Source of the DNA: Clostridia bacterium | Lineage (GTDB): Bacteria > Bacillota > Clostridia > Oscillospirales > Acutalibacteraceae | Direction of reading: 5' to 3' | DNA: 64,000 nucleotides | Assembly (NCBI GenBank): GCA_017461235.1 | Contig: JAFTYU010000016.1 | Coordinates: forward strand, 1-64,000 | Shown: in pieces, positions 42,580 to 52,080 of the stretch | Numbering within the stretch: position 1 is the first letter of the stretch | How the letters are laid out: each line of letters begins with the position of its first letter | The notes under the pieces: model-generated | The model's database searches: none | Seen by the model: the letters and a program-made list of their open reading frames with translations, nothing else | What the model was told of the DNA's origin: nothing | Position numbers and translations under genes: made by a program

Positions 42580-43815
42580 ATGGATAAGAAAAACATCAAA
42601 AAAGTAGTTCTTGCATATTCAGGCGGTCTTGATACTTCAATCATTATCCCCTGGCTTAAAGAAAACTATAACAACTGTGAAGTTATTGCTGTTTCAGGTG
42701 ACGTTGGTCAGGGTACTGAGCTTGACGGTCTTGAAGAAAAAGCAATTGCAACAGGTGCTTCAAAGCTTTACATTCTCGATTTAAAAGAGGAATATGTTGA
42801 AGAGTATATCTGGCCCTGTCTTAAAGCCGGTGCAGAGTATGAACAGTATCTTCTCGGTACATCTCACGCTCGTCCCTGTATCGCAAAGGGTCTTGCTGAA
42901 ATCGCAATCAAAGAAGGCGCAGACGCTATCTGTCACGGTTGCACAGGTAAGGGTAATGACCAGGTTCGTTTTGAATTGACCCTTAAAGCATTCGCTCCTG
43001 AAATGGCAATCATTGCTCCTTGGCGTGAATGGGATATCAAATCCCGTGAAGAAGAAATTGCTTATGCCGAGGCTCATAACATTCCTCTTAAAATCAACCG
43101 TGAAACTAACTATTCAAAAGACAAAAACGTATGGCATCTTTCTCACGAAGGTCTTGATCTTGAAGATCCTGCAAACGAGCCCCTTTACAATAAGGAAGGC
43201 TTCCTTGAGATGGGTGTTTCTCCCGAGCAGGCTCCCGATGTACCCACTTATGTAACTATTCACTTTGAAAAAGGTGTTCCCACTGCAATTGACGGCGTTG
43301 AAATGGGTGGTCTTGCAATCGTTGAAAAGCTCAACGAAATCGGTGGCGCAAACGGTATTGGTCTTCTTGACATCGTTGAAAACAGACTTGTCGGTATGAA
43401 GAGCCGTGGCGTTTATGAAACTCCCGGTGGTGCTATTCTTTACAAGGCACACGAACTTCTTGAAATGATCACTCTCGACCGTGATACTCAGCACTACAAA
43501 AAACTCGTTGCACAGAAATTCGGCGAGGTTGTTTACAACGGTCTCTGGTTCACACCTTTGCGCGAAGCACTTTCTGCTTTCGTTGACAAAACCCAGGAAA
43601 CTGTTACAGGTGACGTTAAGCTTAAGCTTTATAAAGGCAACATCATCAACGCAGGTCTTACATCACCTTACTCACTCTATGATGAAAACGTTGCATCATT
43701 CGGTGATGACGGCGGTGCATACAATCAGCAGGATTCCGCAGGTTTCATCAACCTTTTCGGTCTTTCAATCAAGGTTAAGGCACTTCTTGACAAACAGAGA
43801 AACGAAGAAAACTGA
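42580..43815 (+). CDS. argG: Argininosuccinate synthase
   Basis: 411 aa. P-loop [27 protein letters not shown] and the substrate block [19 protein letters not shown] are intact. It joins citrulline and aspartate with ATP. GGAGG at 42566-42570 precedes ATG 42580. First of seven arg genes in one direction; expected to be repressed by ArgR through the leader boxes. Confidence 0.97.
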   Translation: MDKKNIKKVVLAYSGGLDTSIIIPWLKENYNNCEVIAVSGDVGQGTELDGLEEKAIATGASKLYILDLKEEYVEEYIWPCLKAGAEYEQYLLGTSHARPCIAKGLAEIAIKEGADAICHGCTGKGNDQVRFELTLKAFAPEMAIIAPWREWDIKSREEEIAYAEAHNIPLKINRETNYSKDKNVWHLSHEGLDLEDPANEPLYNKEGFLEMGVSPEQAPDVPTYVTIHFEKGVPTAIDGVEMGGLAIVEKLNEIGGANGIGLLDIVENRLVGMKSRGVYETPGGAILYKAHELLEMITLDRDTQHYKKLVAQKFGEVVYNGLWFTPLREALSAFVDKTQETVTGDVKLKLYKGNIINAGLTSPYSLYDENVASFGDDGGAYNQQDSAGFINLFGLSIKVKALLDKQRNEEN

Positions 43816-43847
43816 GTTTATCTGATATAATCAATCAATAACACCAC

Positions 43848-43876
43848 ACGACAAAGGTGAAATATCCCTTTGTCGT
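43848..43876 (+). promoter_or_regulatory. Hairpin between argG and argH
   Basis: ACGACAAAGG (43848-43857) pairs with CCTTTGTCGT (43867-43876) around nine bases. No T-tract, so it more likely tunes mRNA stability or processing than ends transcription. Confidence 0.55.
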
Positions 43877-43915
43877 ATTGTGTTTACGGGAATTTTACTC
43901 GAAGGAGATAATTTT

Positions 43916-45289
43916 ATGCAACTCTGGAAAGGCAGATTTTCAAAGGAAATCGACCCTAAAACAAACGATTTTAACTCATCAATAAAGTTTGACAGCCGTA
44001 TGTACAAGGAAGATATTGAAGGCAGTATTGCTCACGCAACAATGCTTTGTACACAGGGCATTATTTCAAGCGATGATTTAGGTCTTATCGTTGAAGGTCT
44101 TAATAACATTAAAACTGAAATCGAAAACGGTACGTTGCTTATCGACCCTAATGCGGAAGATATTCATACCTTTGTTGAAGGTGAGTTGACTTCGCGCGTA
44201 GGAGCAGCAGGCAAGCGTCTTCATACTGCCCGTAGCCGTAATGATCAGGTTGCGCTCGATATCCGTCTTTTCCTTCGTCACGAGTGTGATGATGTTCTCG
44301 GTCAGCTTACCGAGCTTATTGACGTGCTTTGCAAAAAAGCGGAACAATATGCAGGCGCGGTAATGCCCGGTTACACACATCTTCAAAGGGCTCAACCCAT
44401 AACCTTCGGCCATCATCTTATGGCTTATGCAGAGATGCTCCTTCGTGATAAGGAAAGAATTATTGATGCAAAAGAGCGTATGAATTACTGTCCCTTGGGT
44501 TCTTGTGCTCTTGCGGGCACTACGTATAATACCGACCGTGAAATGACTGCGAAGGCTCTTGGCTTCAACGGTCCTATGCAAAACTCCCTTGACGGTGTTT
44601 CTGACAGAGATTTCTGTATGGAGCTTGCATCGGCGTTATCAATATTAATGGTTCATCTTTCTCGTTTTTCCGAAGAAATTGTTCTCTGGTGCTCTTGGGA
44701 ATTCAAATTTATTGAGCTTGATGATGCTTTTTCAACAGGTTCATCTATTATGCCCCAGAAAAAGAACCCTGATATTACAGAATTAATACGTGGAAAATCA
44801 GGCAGAGTTTTCGGTGATCTTACAACACTTCTTACAATGATGAAGGGTCTTCCTTTGGCATATAACAAAGATATGCAGGAAGACAAGGAAGCAGTTTTCG
44901 ACGCTTTTGATACAGTTAAAATGTGTCTTACGGCATTTATTCCTATGCTCGATACAATGACCGCACTTCCTGAAAATATGAGAAAAGCGGCAGCAGGCGG
45001 TTTCATAAATGCAACGGATTGTGCCGATTACCTTGTGGGTAAAGGGCTTCCCTTCCGCGATGCGTACAAAGCAACGGGTGAGCTGGTTGCACTTTGCATT
45101 GAAAAAGGTCTTACTCTTGAAACATTGCCTATTGAAGAATATAAAAATATCTGCAGCATATTCGATGATGGCGTGTATGAGGCGATAAACCTTGATAAAT
45201 GCGTAAATGACCGTACATCACTCGGCGGTCCTGCACCGCAGAACGTTCTGGCTCAGGTTGAAAGAGTAAAAAATTTAAATAGTAATTGA
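43916..45289 (+). CDS. argH: Argininosuccinate lyase
   Basis: 457 aa of the fumarase/aspartase superfamily. HTARSRNDQVALDIRLFLR and the signature GSSIMPQKKNPDITELIRGK (with the catalytic Ser in the flexible loop) are present. It splits argininosuccinate into arginine and fumarate. Start ATG 43916 after GAAGGAGAT (43901-43909); the open frame begins at 43880. Confidence 0.97.
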   Translation: MQLWKGRFSKEIDPKTNDFNSSIKFDSRMYKEDIEGSIAHATMLCTQGIISSDDLGLIVEGLNNIKTEIENGTLLIDPNAEDIHTFVEGELTSRVGAAGKRLHTARSRNDQVALDIRLFLRHECDDVLGQLTELIDVLCKKAEQYAGAVMPGYTHLQRAQPITFGHHLMAYAEMLLRDKERIIDAKERMNYCPLGSCALAGTTYNTDREMTAKALGFNGPMQNSLDGVSDRDFCMELASALSILMVHLSRFSEEIVLWCSWEFKFIELDDAFSTGSSIMPQKKNPDITELIRGKSGRVFGDLTTLLTMMKGLPLAYNKDMQEDKEAVFDAFDTVKMCLTAFIPMLDTMTALPENMRKAAAGGFINATDCADYLVGKGLPFRDAYKATGELVALCIEKGLTLETLPIEEYKNICSIFDDGVYEAINLDKCVNDRTSLGGPAPQNVLAQVERVKNLNSN

Positions 45290-45300
45290 GTGAGAAATAT

Positions 45301-46230
45301 ATGACAAAAGTATTTATTGACGGCAAAGCCGGTACTACCGGCTTGAGAATATACGAAAGGCTTGAAAAATTCGAAGGAATAGAGCTTATCAGCCTTGATG
45401 ACGAAAAAAGAAAAGACCCTGCCTGCAGAAAGGCGGTACTTAACAGTGCGGATATTGCTTTTTTGTGTCTTCCCGATGATGCAGCGAGAGAGTCGGTTTC
45501 CTTCATCGAAAATGAAAACACCGTGGTTATAGATACGTCAACGGCGCACAGAACACTTGACGATTGGGCGTACGGTTTTCCCGAGCTTTCTTCTTCACAC
45601 CGCGAAAAAATCAAAAATTCAAAACGCATAGCTGTTCCCGGTTGCCATGCAAGCGGATTTATTTCACTTGTATATCCTTTGATTGAAGCGGGTGCTCTTG
45701 ACGGCAGTGAAAATCTTTCTTGCTTTTCACTTACGGGTTACAGCGGCGGCGGTAAAAAAATGATTGCTGATTACGAAGAAGAGCCCGATGAGCTTCTCGG
45801 TGCACCAAGGCAATACGCCCTTACTCAGAATCACAAGCACCTTAAAGAAATGGTAAAAATATCGGGGCTCCGAAACGCTCCTGTGTTCTGTCCCGTGGTA
45901 GGTGACTTTTATTCAGGTATGGAGGTAACTGTTCCCTTATTTAAAAGTGACCTTAAAAACGGTTGGGATATAGAGAAAATCAAAGAAATTTATAAAAACA
46001 AATACACAGGCCCCCTTGTTACATTCTGTGACGGTTTAAGTGAAGAAGGATTTATTTCCGCAGGTGTTCTTTCAGGCAAGGATTCTATGATAATTTCCGT
46101 TTTCGGAAATGAAGACAGAATTATACTTACCGCAAGATATGATAATTTAGGAAAAGGCGCGTCAGGCGCGGCGGTTGAGTGTCTTAATATAGTTCTCGGA
46201 AATGATGATACTAACGGACTTGAGGTATAA
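45301..46230 (+). CDS. argC: N-acetyl-gamma-glutamyl-phosphate reductase, type 2
   Basis: 309 aa. MTKVFIDGKAGTTGLRIYERL and the active-site block VPGCHASGFISLVYPL with its catalytic Cys define the short type 2 ArgC, distinct from the 340-aa type 1. It reduces N-acetylglutamyl phosphate to the semialdehyde with NADPH. GAGTGAG (45288-45294), which overlaps the argH stop, leads to ATG 45301. Confidence 0.95.
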   Translation: MTKVFIDGKAGTTGLRIYERLEKFEGIELISLDDEKRKDPACRKAVLNSADIAFLCLPDDAARESVSFIENENTVVIDTSTAHRTLDDWAYGFPELSSSHREKIKNSKRIAVPGCHASGFISLVYPLIEAGALDGSENLSCFSLTGYSGGGKKMIADYEEEPDELLGAPRQYALTQNHKHLKEMVKISGLRNAPVFCPVVGDFYSGMEVTVPLFKSDLKNGWDIEKIKEIYKNKYTGPLVTFCDGLSEEGFISAGVLSGKDSMIISVFGNEDRIILTARYDNLGKGASGAAVECLNIVLGNDDTNGLEV

Positions 46231-46233
46231 GAT

Positions 46234-47445
46234 ATGGAAATTATAAACGGCGGAATTTGCGCCGCAAAAGGTTTTACTGCAGGTGGTATTCATTGCGGTA
46301 TAAGAAAGAATAAAACTAAAAGAGATTTAGCACTTATTTTCAGTGAAACAAAAGCGAGTGCGGCGGCAGTTTACACGACGAACCTTGTTAAAGGTGCGCC
46401 GCTTGCAGTTACAAAGGCTCACCTTATGAACGGTGTTGCTCAGGCGGTTATCTGCAACAGCGGTAACGCGAACACCTGTAACGCAAACGGAATTGAAGTT
46501 GCACAGGAAATGGCAAAAGTAACTGCAGATGCTCTTGGTATTGATGAAGATGACGTTGTTGTAGCTTCAACGGGCGTTATCGGTTTGCCCCTTGATATTA
46601 CGCCTATAAAGAATTCTATCGGTGAACTTAAAGCGGCTCTCGGTAACAACAGTAATGAAGCGGCAGAAGGTATTATGACTACTGACACCGTTCAGAAAGA
46701 AATTGCCGTTTCTTTTGAAATCGACGGTGTTACATGCAAAATCGGCGGTATAGCAAAAGGCTCTGGTATGATTCACCCTAATATGGCTACTATGCTGGTT
46801 TTCATTACTACCGATACCGCAATCTCACCCGAAATGCTTCAGAAGGCACTTTCACAGGATATTCAGAATACGTTTAATATGGTTAGTGTTGACGGCGATA
46901 CATCCACTAACGATATGGTTACTGTTCTTGCAAACGGTATGGCAGGTAATAAAGAAATTACAGCCGAGGGTGAAGCCTTCGATGTGTTTATGAAAGCGCT
47001 TAATACTGTTACGGTACACCTTTGCAGAATGATTGCAGGTGACGGTGAAGGCGCAACCAAGCTTCTCGAATGTAAAGTAACGGGAGCAAAAGATGAAGCT
47101 GTCGCAAAGACTGTCGCAAAGAGTGTTATCTGCTCATCACTTACAAAAGCGGCTATGTTCGGTGCGGATGCAAACTGGGGCAGAGTGCTCTGTGCAATCG
47201 GTTACAGCGGAGCAGATGTTGACGTTACAAAGGTTGACGTTTCATTTACTTCCGCAAAGGGAACAATCCCTGTATGTAAAGATGGTTCGGGAATAGAGTT
47301 TTCCGAAGAAATTGCTAAGGAAATTCTTCTTGAAAAAGAGATTACGATAAACGTAGAGCTTAATTCGGGCGAAGGTGCTTCAACGGCTTGGGGCTGTGAC
47401 CTGACCTACGAATATGTAAAAATAAACGGCGATTACAGGACTTGA
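46234..47445 (+). CDS. argJ: Bifunctional ornithine acetyltransferase/N-acetylglutamate synthase
   Basis: 403 aa, Ntn-type self-cleaving enzyme. GKGSGMIHPNMATMLVF contains the Ala-Thr cleavage site; the new N-terminal Thr is the nucleophile. It recycles the acetyl group from acetylornithine to glutamate, making the pathway cyclic; no argA or argE is needed or seen. Two bases after argC lie before its start region, and it overlaps the region ahead of argB. Confidence 0.96.
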   Translation: MEIINGGICAAKGFTAGGIHCGIRKNKTKRDLALIFSETKASAAAVYTTNLVKGAPLAVTKAHLMNGVAQAVICNSGNANTCNANGIEVAQEMAKVTADALGIDEDDVVVASTGVIGLPLDITPIKNSIGELKAALGNNSNEAAEGIMTTDTVQKEIAVSFEIDGVTCKIGGIAKGSGMIHPNMATMLVFITTDTAISPEMLQKALSQDIQNTFNMVSVDGDTSTNDMVTVLANGMAGNKEITAEGEAFDVFMKALNTVTVHLCRMIAGDGEGATKLLECKVTGAKDEAVAKTVAKSVICSSLTKAAMFGADANWGRVLCAIGYSGADVDVTKVDVSFTSAKGTIPVCKDGSGIEFSEEIAKEILLEKEITINVELNSGEGASTAWGCDLTYEYVKINGDYRT

Positions 47446-47450
47446 TAATT

Positions 47451-48308
47451 ATGAATATTAATAACCATCAGCGTGCGGAAATACTTACACAGGCACTTCC
47501 GTACATTCAAAAATATCACGATAAAATTGTAGTTGTGAAATACGGCGGTAACGCAATGATCAGTGAAGAACTCAAAATGCAGGTTATGGAAGATATTGTT
47601 CTTCTGTGGCTTATTGGTGTAAAGCCTGTTCTCGTTCACGGCGGCGGTCCCGAAATTTCAGAAATGCTTAAAAAAGTGGGCAAGAAAAGTGAGTTCGTTG
47701 ACGGTCTTCGTGTTACGGATAAAGAAACAGCGGAAATCGTACAGATGGTTCTTGCCGGTAAAATCAATAAACAGCTTGTAAACCTTCTTGGTGAGTTTGG
47801 CGGTAATGCAGTGGGTATTTCAGGTATAGACGGTCATCTCATTGAGGCTAAAGTCAAAGATGAAAGACTCGGTTTCGTAGGTGAAGTCACCAAGGTAAAC
47901 GTTCAACCTATTCTCGACCTTATTGAGAAGCAGTATATCCCTGTTGTTTCAACCGTGGGTTGTGATAGCGAAGGAAATGTTTATAATATAAATGCAGATA
48001 CCGCCGCATCTTATATTGCGGGTGCAATGCAGGCGGAAAGACTCATTACCATGACTGATATCCCCGGTATTCTGCGTGATGTGAATGACCCCGACTCAAT
48101 TATAAAACGAGTCAATATTGAAGAGGCACGTCAGCTTTTCCGTGAAGGTGTTATTTCAGGCGGTATGATTCCGAAGGTTGAGTGCTGTATAGAAGCCATT
48201 GAAAAAGGTGTAAGACGTGTAACAATCCTTGACGGACGTGTTCCCCACGCGGTATTGCTTGAGTTGCTTACTGATGAAGGTGCGGGTACTATGGTTAAAG
48301 GTGTCTGA
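47451..48308 (+). CDS. argB: Acetylglutamate kinase
   Basis: 285 aa amino-acid kinase. KYGGNAM, LVHGGGPEI, DGLRVTD and the C-terminal SGGMIPKVECCIEAIEKGVRRVTILDGRVPHAVLLE are canonical. The N-terminal helix (NINNHQRAEILTQALPYIQKYH) is of the type that supports arginine feedback inhibition in hexameric enzymes (inference). Start ATG 47451, just after argJ. Confidence 0.96.
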   Translation: MNINNHQRAEILTQALPYIQKYHDKIVVVKYGGNAMISEELKMQVMEDIVLLWLIGVKPVLVHGGGPEISEMLKKVGKKSEFVDGLRVTDKETAEIVQMVLAGKINKQLVNLLGEFGGNAVGISGIDGHLIEAKVKDERLGFVGEVTKVNVQPILDLIEKQYIPVVSTVGCDSEGNVYNINADTAASYIAGAMQAERLITMTDIPGILRDVNDPDSIIKRVNIEEARQLFREGVISGGMIPKVECCIEAIEKGVRRVTILDGRVPHAVLLELLTDEGAGTMVKGV

Positions 48309-48327
48309 CACAAGGGGGTTAAAGCGT

Positions 48328-49488
48328 ATGAGCATTAAAGAACTTGATAATAAATATGTAGCCAACACCTATGCAAGGTTTCCCATAGAAATAGTCAGCG
48401 GAAAGGGAAGTAAGCTTTACGATGACCGGGGTAAAGAATATATTGATATGGGTACGGGTATCGGTGTCAGTATTTTTGGCGTTGGTGATGATGAGTGGGT
48501 TAACGCTGTTACCGAACAGGTCGGCAAATTACAACATACATCAAATCTTTATTATTCATCACCCTGTGTTAAACTTGCGGAAATTCTCTGTGAAAAAACA
48601 GGGGCAAAAAAAGTTTTCTTTTCAAACTCCGGTGCGGAGGCCAACGAATGCGCCATAAAAGCCGCACGTAAGTATGCCGCAGAAAAAAATGGTGCAGACT
48701 ATTACAATATAATAACCCTTGTGAATAGCTTCCACGGCAGAACTATTACGACCCTTGCTGCAACGGGTCAGGACAGCTTCCACAATGATTTTCTTCCCTT
48801 GACAGAAGGCTTTCTTTATGCCGAGGCAGGGAATGCAGACGCATTGAAAAAACTTGTCAGCGAAAACAAGGTTGCCGCTATTATGATTGAGCCCATACAG
48901 GGTGAAGGCGGCGTTGTGCCGTTAAGTGCGGAGTTTGTAAATGCAGTTGCAGAGCTTTGTGAAGAGAACGATATCCTTCTTATTGTTGACGAAGTGCAGA
49001 CGGGTAACGGCAGAACAGGTGCTCTTTACGGATATATGAAATTCGGTATCGTTCCCGATATTGTTTCTACTGCAAAAGGCTTGGGCGGCGGTTTACCTCT
49101 CGGTGCAACTATGTTTTTTGAGAAAACTGCAGACGTATATACACCGGGCTCCCACGGCTCAACATTCGGCGGTAATCCTGTTTCCTGTGCCGGTGCATAC
49201 AATATCATAAAAAGACTCGATGATGAATTTTTGCAGGAAGTAGAGAAAAAGCACGACTATATTATAAGTGAGCTTCAGAACGCACAAGGTGTTGCAGGCA
49301 TAACGGGTCTTGGTCTTATGCTTGGCATTGAAACTGTAAAAGATGTGAACGAAGTTCTTAAATTTTGTCAGGATAACGGGGTTCTTCCCATTAAAGCAAA
49401 AAATAAATTAAGACTTTTGCCACCGCTCAACATCACATTTGATGACTTGAAAAAAGCGGTTGAAGTTATAAAAAATGCTTGTAAATGA
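48328..49488 (+). CDS. argD: Acetylornithine aminotransferase
   Basis: 386 aa class III PLP aminotransferase. VSTAKGLGGGLPLGA contains the Schiff-base lysine; IVDEVQTGNGRTG holds the PLP-ring Asp. It converts N-acetylglutamate semialdehyde to acetylornithine. AAGGGGGTTAAAG at 48311-48323 precedes ATG 48328; the longer open frame from 48229 overlaps argB in another frame. Confidence 0.96.
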   Translation: MSIKELDNKYVANTYARFPIEIVSGKGSKLYDDRGKEYIDMGTGIGVSIFGVGDDEWVNAVTEQVGKLQHTSNLYYSSPCVKLAEILCEKTGAKKVFFSNSGAEANECAIKAARKYAAEKNGADYYNIITLVNSFHGRTITTLAATGQDSFHNDFLPLTEGFLYAEAGNADALKKLVSENKVAAIMIEPIQGEGGVVPLSAEFVNAVAELCEENDILLIVDEVQTGNGRTGALYGYMKFGIVPDIVSTAKGLGGGLPLGATMFFEKTADVYTPGSHGSTFGGNPVSCAGAYNIIKRLDDEFLQEVEKKHDYIISELQNAQGVAGITGLGLMLGIETVKDVNEVLKFCQDNGVLPIKAKNKLRLLPPLNITFDDLKKAVEVIKNACK

Positions 49489-49497
49489 GGTATGACT

Positions 49498-50481
49498 ATG
49501 AATCTTAAAGGACGCGACTTTTTAAAATTATTGGACTTTACAGGGGATGAGATAGAGTATCTCATAAATCTTGCCGCAGACCTTAAAGCGAAAAAGAAAA
49601 GCGGTATTCCCCACGATACACTCAAGGGCAAAAACATTGCACTTATTTTTGAAAAAACAAGCACCAGAACACGTTGTAGTTTTGAAGTTGCTGCAAGAGA
49701 TTTGGGTATGGGTGTTACATATCTTGATCCTTCTGCATCTCAAATAGGCAGAAAAGAGAGCATCGCAGATACTGCAAGAGTTCTGAGCTCTATGTATGAC
49801 GGTATTGAATACCGCGGTCATGGTCAGGCTGTAGTGGAAGAGCTTGCGAAATATTCTTCCGTGCCTGTATGGAATGGTCTTACAAATGAGTTTCATCCTA
49901 CACAGATACTCGCAGATTTCCTTACAATAAAAGAGCATTTTGGCTACCTTAAAGGTATCAATTTTGTTTATATGGGCGATGCAAGATACAATATGGGTAA
50001 CTCCCTTATGGTAGGTTGTGCAAAAATGGGGCTTAACTTCACTGCTTGTGCGCCTGAAAAATATTTCCCTGATTCTGATCTTGTTGATGAATGTAAAAAA
50101 ATAGCAAAAGAAACAGGCTCAACCCTTTCTTTTGTTGAAGACCCTATGGAAGCAACTAAAAATGCAGATGTTATCTATACAGACATATGGGTTTCAATGG
50201 GCGAGCCTGAACTTGTTTGGGCAGAAAGAATCAATGATTTGTCGGCATATCAGGTGAATAAGGCACTTATGGATAACGCGGGGGATAAGGCCATATTTAT
50301 GCATTGTCTTCCTTCCTATCACGATAAAAAGACTGAAATCGGCAAAACCATGTGCGAGAAATTCAACCGCGATGCTATGGAAGTCACTGACGAAGTGTTT
50401 GAAAGCGAGCGCTCCGTTGTGTTCAAAGAGGCGGAAAACAGAATGCACACCATTAAAGCCGTAATGTACGCAACACTCTAA
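49498..50481 (+). CDS. argF: Ornithine carbamoyltransferase
   Basis: 327 aa. [19 protein letters not shown] is the carbamoyl-phosphate site, [10 protein letters not shown] and [14 protein letters not shown] hold the ornithine-binding His/Cys. It makes citrulline. GAGG (49488-49491) supports ATG 49498 over 49492. Last gene of the arg unit; its stop overlaps that of the convergent gene by four bases and I see no terminator between them. Confidence 0.96.
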   Translation: MNLKGRDFLKLLDFTGDEIEYLINLAADLKAKKKSGIPHDTLKGKNIALIFEKTSTRTRCSFEVAARDLGMGVTYLDPSASQIGRKESIADTARVLSSMYDGIEYRGHGQAVVEELAKYSSVPVWNGLTNEFHPTQILADFLTIKEHFGYLKGINFVYMGDARYNMGNSLMVGCAKMGLNFTACAPEKYFPDSDLVDECKKIAKETGSTLSFVEDPMEATKNADVIYTDIWVSMGEPELVWAERINDLSAYQVNKALMDNAGDKAIFMHCLPSYHDKKTEIGKTMCEKFNRDAMEVTDEVFESERSVVFKEAENRMHTIKAVMYATL

Positions 50482-50801
50482 AAGAGCTTTTCTGCTATGT
50501 CAGAGGAATTAACTACTTTTAAGAATTTATACTTTTCATAATATTTTATAATCTCATTACAAAATTCATCAGGTGCGCCGTAGTTTATTATCACTACGGT
50601 GCATTTTTTATCCATTTTTATAAATTCAAAAATAGAGCGTATGTTGTAAACCTTGTTGAAAATGGCGGTATCTTCCGTGTAGAGCGGTAAAGTTACTGTT
50701 ACGTCTTCACACCGCCACACCATCAACCGCAAAATCGTTAACATCAGAATAAAGGTAATTCCTGATATGGTTGCACCGAGTATAAAAATATCTGACCACA
50801 T
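50478..50801 (-). CDS. Small single-pass membrane protein, unknown function
   Basis: 107 aa: one membrane helix ([27 protein letters not shown]), then a soluble alpha/beta domain with [42 protein letters not shown], whose pattern looks like a compact ferredoxin-like or glycosyltransferase-N-like fold. The longer frame upstream (to 51056) overlaps the metallophosphoesterase gene in another frame and is not used. GGAGGTG is 12 bases from the ATG, rather distant. It converges on argF with stops that overlap. Confidence 0.55.
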   Translation of the reverse strand: MWSDIFILGATISGITFILMLTILRLMVWRCEDVTVTLPLYTEDTAIFNKVYNIRSIFEFIKMDKKCTVVIINYGAPDEFCNEIIKYYEKYKFLKVVNSSDIAEKLF

Positions 50802-50843
50802 AAGATAAAAAAACACCTCCCGCAAGCATAATATGCGAAAGAT

Positions 50844-50877
50844 AAAAAAAGGGGACTGTTCCGAAAGGAACAGTCCC
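50844..50877 (-). terminator. Terminator after the second metallophosphoesterase
   Basis: 11-bp perfect stem GGGACTGTTCC/GGAACAGTCCC (50852-50862 with 50867-50877), tetraloop, then a run of T on the minus strand. Confidence 0.9.
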
Positions 50878-50892
50878 TGATTATCAGTTAAA

Positions 50893-51930
50893 TCAGATAA
50901 GGTCATACGCCATAACGGTGTGTTCAAATTCGTCAGTTGTAAGGAATTTGCCCTGTGCGAAGTCTCTTGCATAGAAGATAACCTGTGTGGGTGTAACTTC
51001 AACATAAAGACCTGTACCGTTGTTGTTGTAAGAACCGTCTTTGTTTTCGATACCAACAGAAGGAACGTTTACGCCCTGAACATTGTTGGCTTCGTCAATT
51101 GTCTGATAAGTGTTTTTACCGAAACCTGTGTGAAGATGACCTGTGATGAAGAAAACGTTCTTATAATCGTTAAGGATCTCGTAAACTTCGTTGGTCTGGT
51201 CGCCGATAGAACCTGTCAAATCAGGATCTGAAGGAGCAACGTAAGTGGGAAGTGAACCGTAAACATCATCGCTGTTTGCGGAACCCCAAGTGCCGGGAAG
51301 ACCGTGTGATTCAGCAAGAGGATAGTGGCAGATAACGAAAACGGGTCTGCCGGTTTTTGTAGCCTGTTTAAGTTCAATGTTGAGCCACTGAAGCTGAGCA
51401 TCACTGATGAAAGCGTCTTCAAAGCGAGTTTCTTCTGAACCCATAACAAGGAATGTGTAGCCGTCTACCATATATTTGTAGTAAAGACTGCTCTGAGCAT
51501 TTTCTTCTGTGTTGTAGGCGTTCATAAAGCCAAGGAAACGGGCTTTACTCTGTTCGTAATCACGAAGACGGATATCGTGGTTACCTGCACAAGCAATCAT
51601 ATTTCTCGTGTTGATATCTTTTGTATCTTCGTAAACTCTGTCGAATTCTTCCTGAAAACCGTTTTCTGCGATGTCGCCAGCCATAATGAGAGCATCAAGT
51701 TCCATATTGGAGTTCATAAGATCCTGTGAGAAACCGATGAGACCTTCTTCTCTTGATGGCATATAGTTAGAAACCTGAGGGTCACCAACAATAACCATAT
51801 CAAGAACGGTTGTGGGGTCAATAGTTTTGAGTGTATCGTCAGTTGATGGGAGTGTTATTGCACCCAAAGCCATAAGAACTGACATAAGGATTGACATAAG
51901 TTGATAAATAGCATCGCTGAAATGAGCCAT
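50893..51930 (-). CDS. Exported calcineurin-like metallophosphoesterase
   Basis: 345 aa. N-terminal hydrophobic segment (YQLMSILMSVLMALGAITL) is a signal peptide or anchor. Metal-binding motifs: VGDPQ, MAGDIAENG, CAGNHDIR, CHYPLAESHG and TGHLHTGFG. Related in plan, but not close in sequence, to the enzyme at 41070. Its consensus-like promoter and biased codons suggest strong expression. The substrate is unknown; phosphodiester hydrolysis at the cell surface is expected. Confidence 0.85.
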   Translation of the reverse strand: MAHFSDAIYQLMSILMSVLMALGAITLPSTDDTLKTIDPTTVLDMVIVGDPQVSNYMPSREEGLIGFSQDLMNSNMELDALIMAGDIAENGFQEEFDRVYEDTKDINTRNMIACAGNHDIRLRDYEQSKARFLGFMNAYNTEENAQSSLYYKYMVDGYTFLVMGSEETRFEDAFISDAQLQWLNIELKQATKTGRPVFVICHYPLAESHGLPGTWGSANSDDVYGSLPTYVAPSDPDLTGSIGDQTNEVYEILNDYKNVFFITGHLHTGFGKNTYQTIDEANNVQGVNVPSVGIENKDGSYNNNGTGLYVEVTPTQVIFYARDFAQGKFLTTDEFEHTVMAYDLI

Positions 51931-51963
51931 TATTTCACGACCTTTTCCATATTATTTTTCAAC

Positions 51964-51992
51964 ATTATACCACTATTGGTAACTTTCGTCAA
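51964..51992 (-). promoter_or_regulatory. Promoter of the second metallophosphoesterase
   Basis: Minus strand: TTGACG (51992-51987), 17-bp spacer ending in TGG, TATAAT (51969-51964), an extended -10 promoter. Confidence 0.8.
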
Positions 51993-52080
51993 TCACTATT
52001 TTTCGCTTAATAATTTTTGTTGAAAAATTTTACAGTGTATGATATCATTATCAATATAGTATGTAATTAGGAGTAGCATT

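Noticed and set aside
50802-51056. Longer open frame for the small minus-strand gene (to 51056)
   Set aside because: It overlaps the C-terminal coding part of the metallophosphoesterase and crosses a strong terminator; the ATG at 50801 is preferred.
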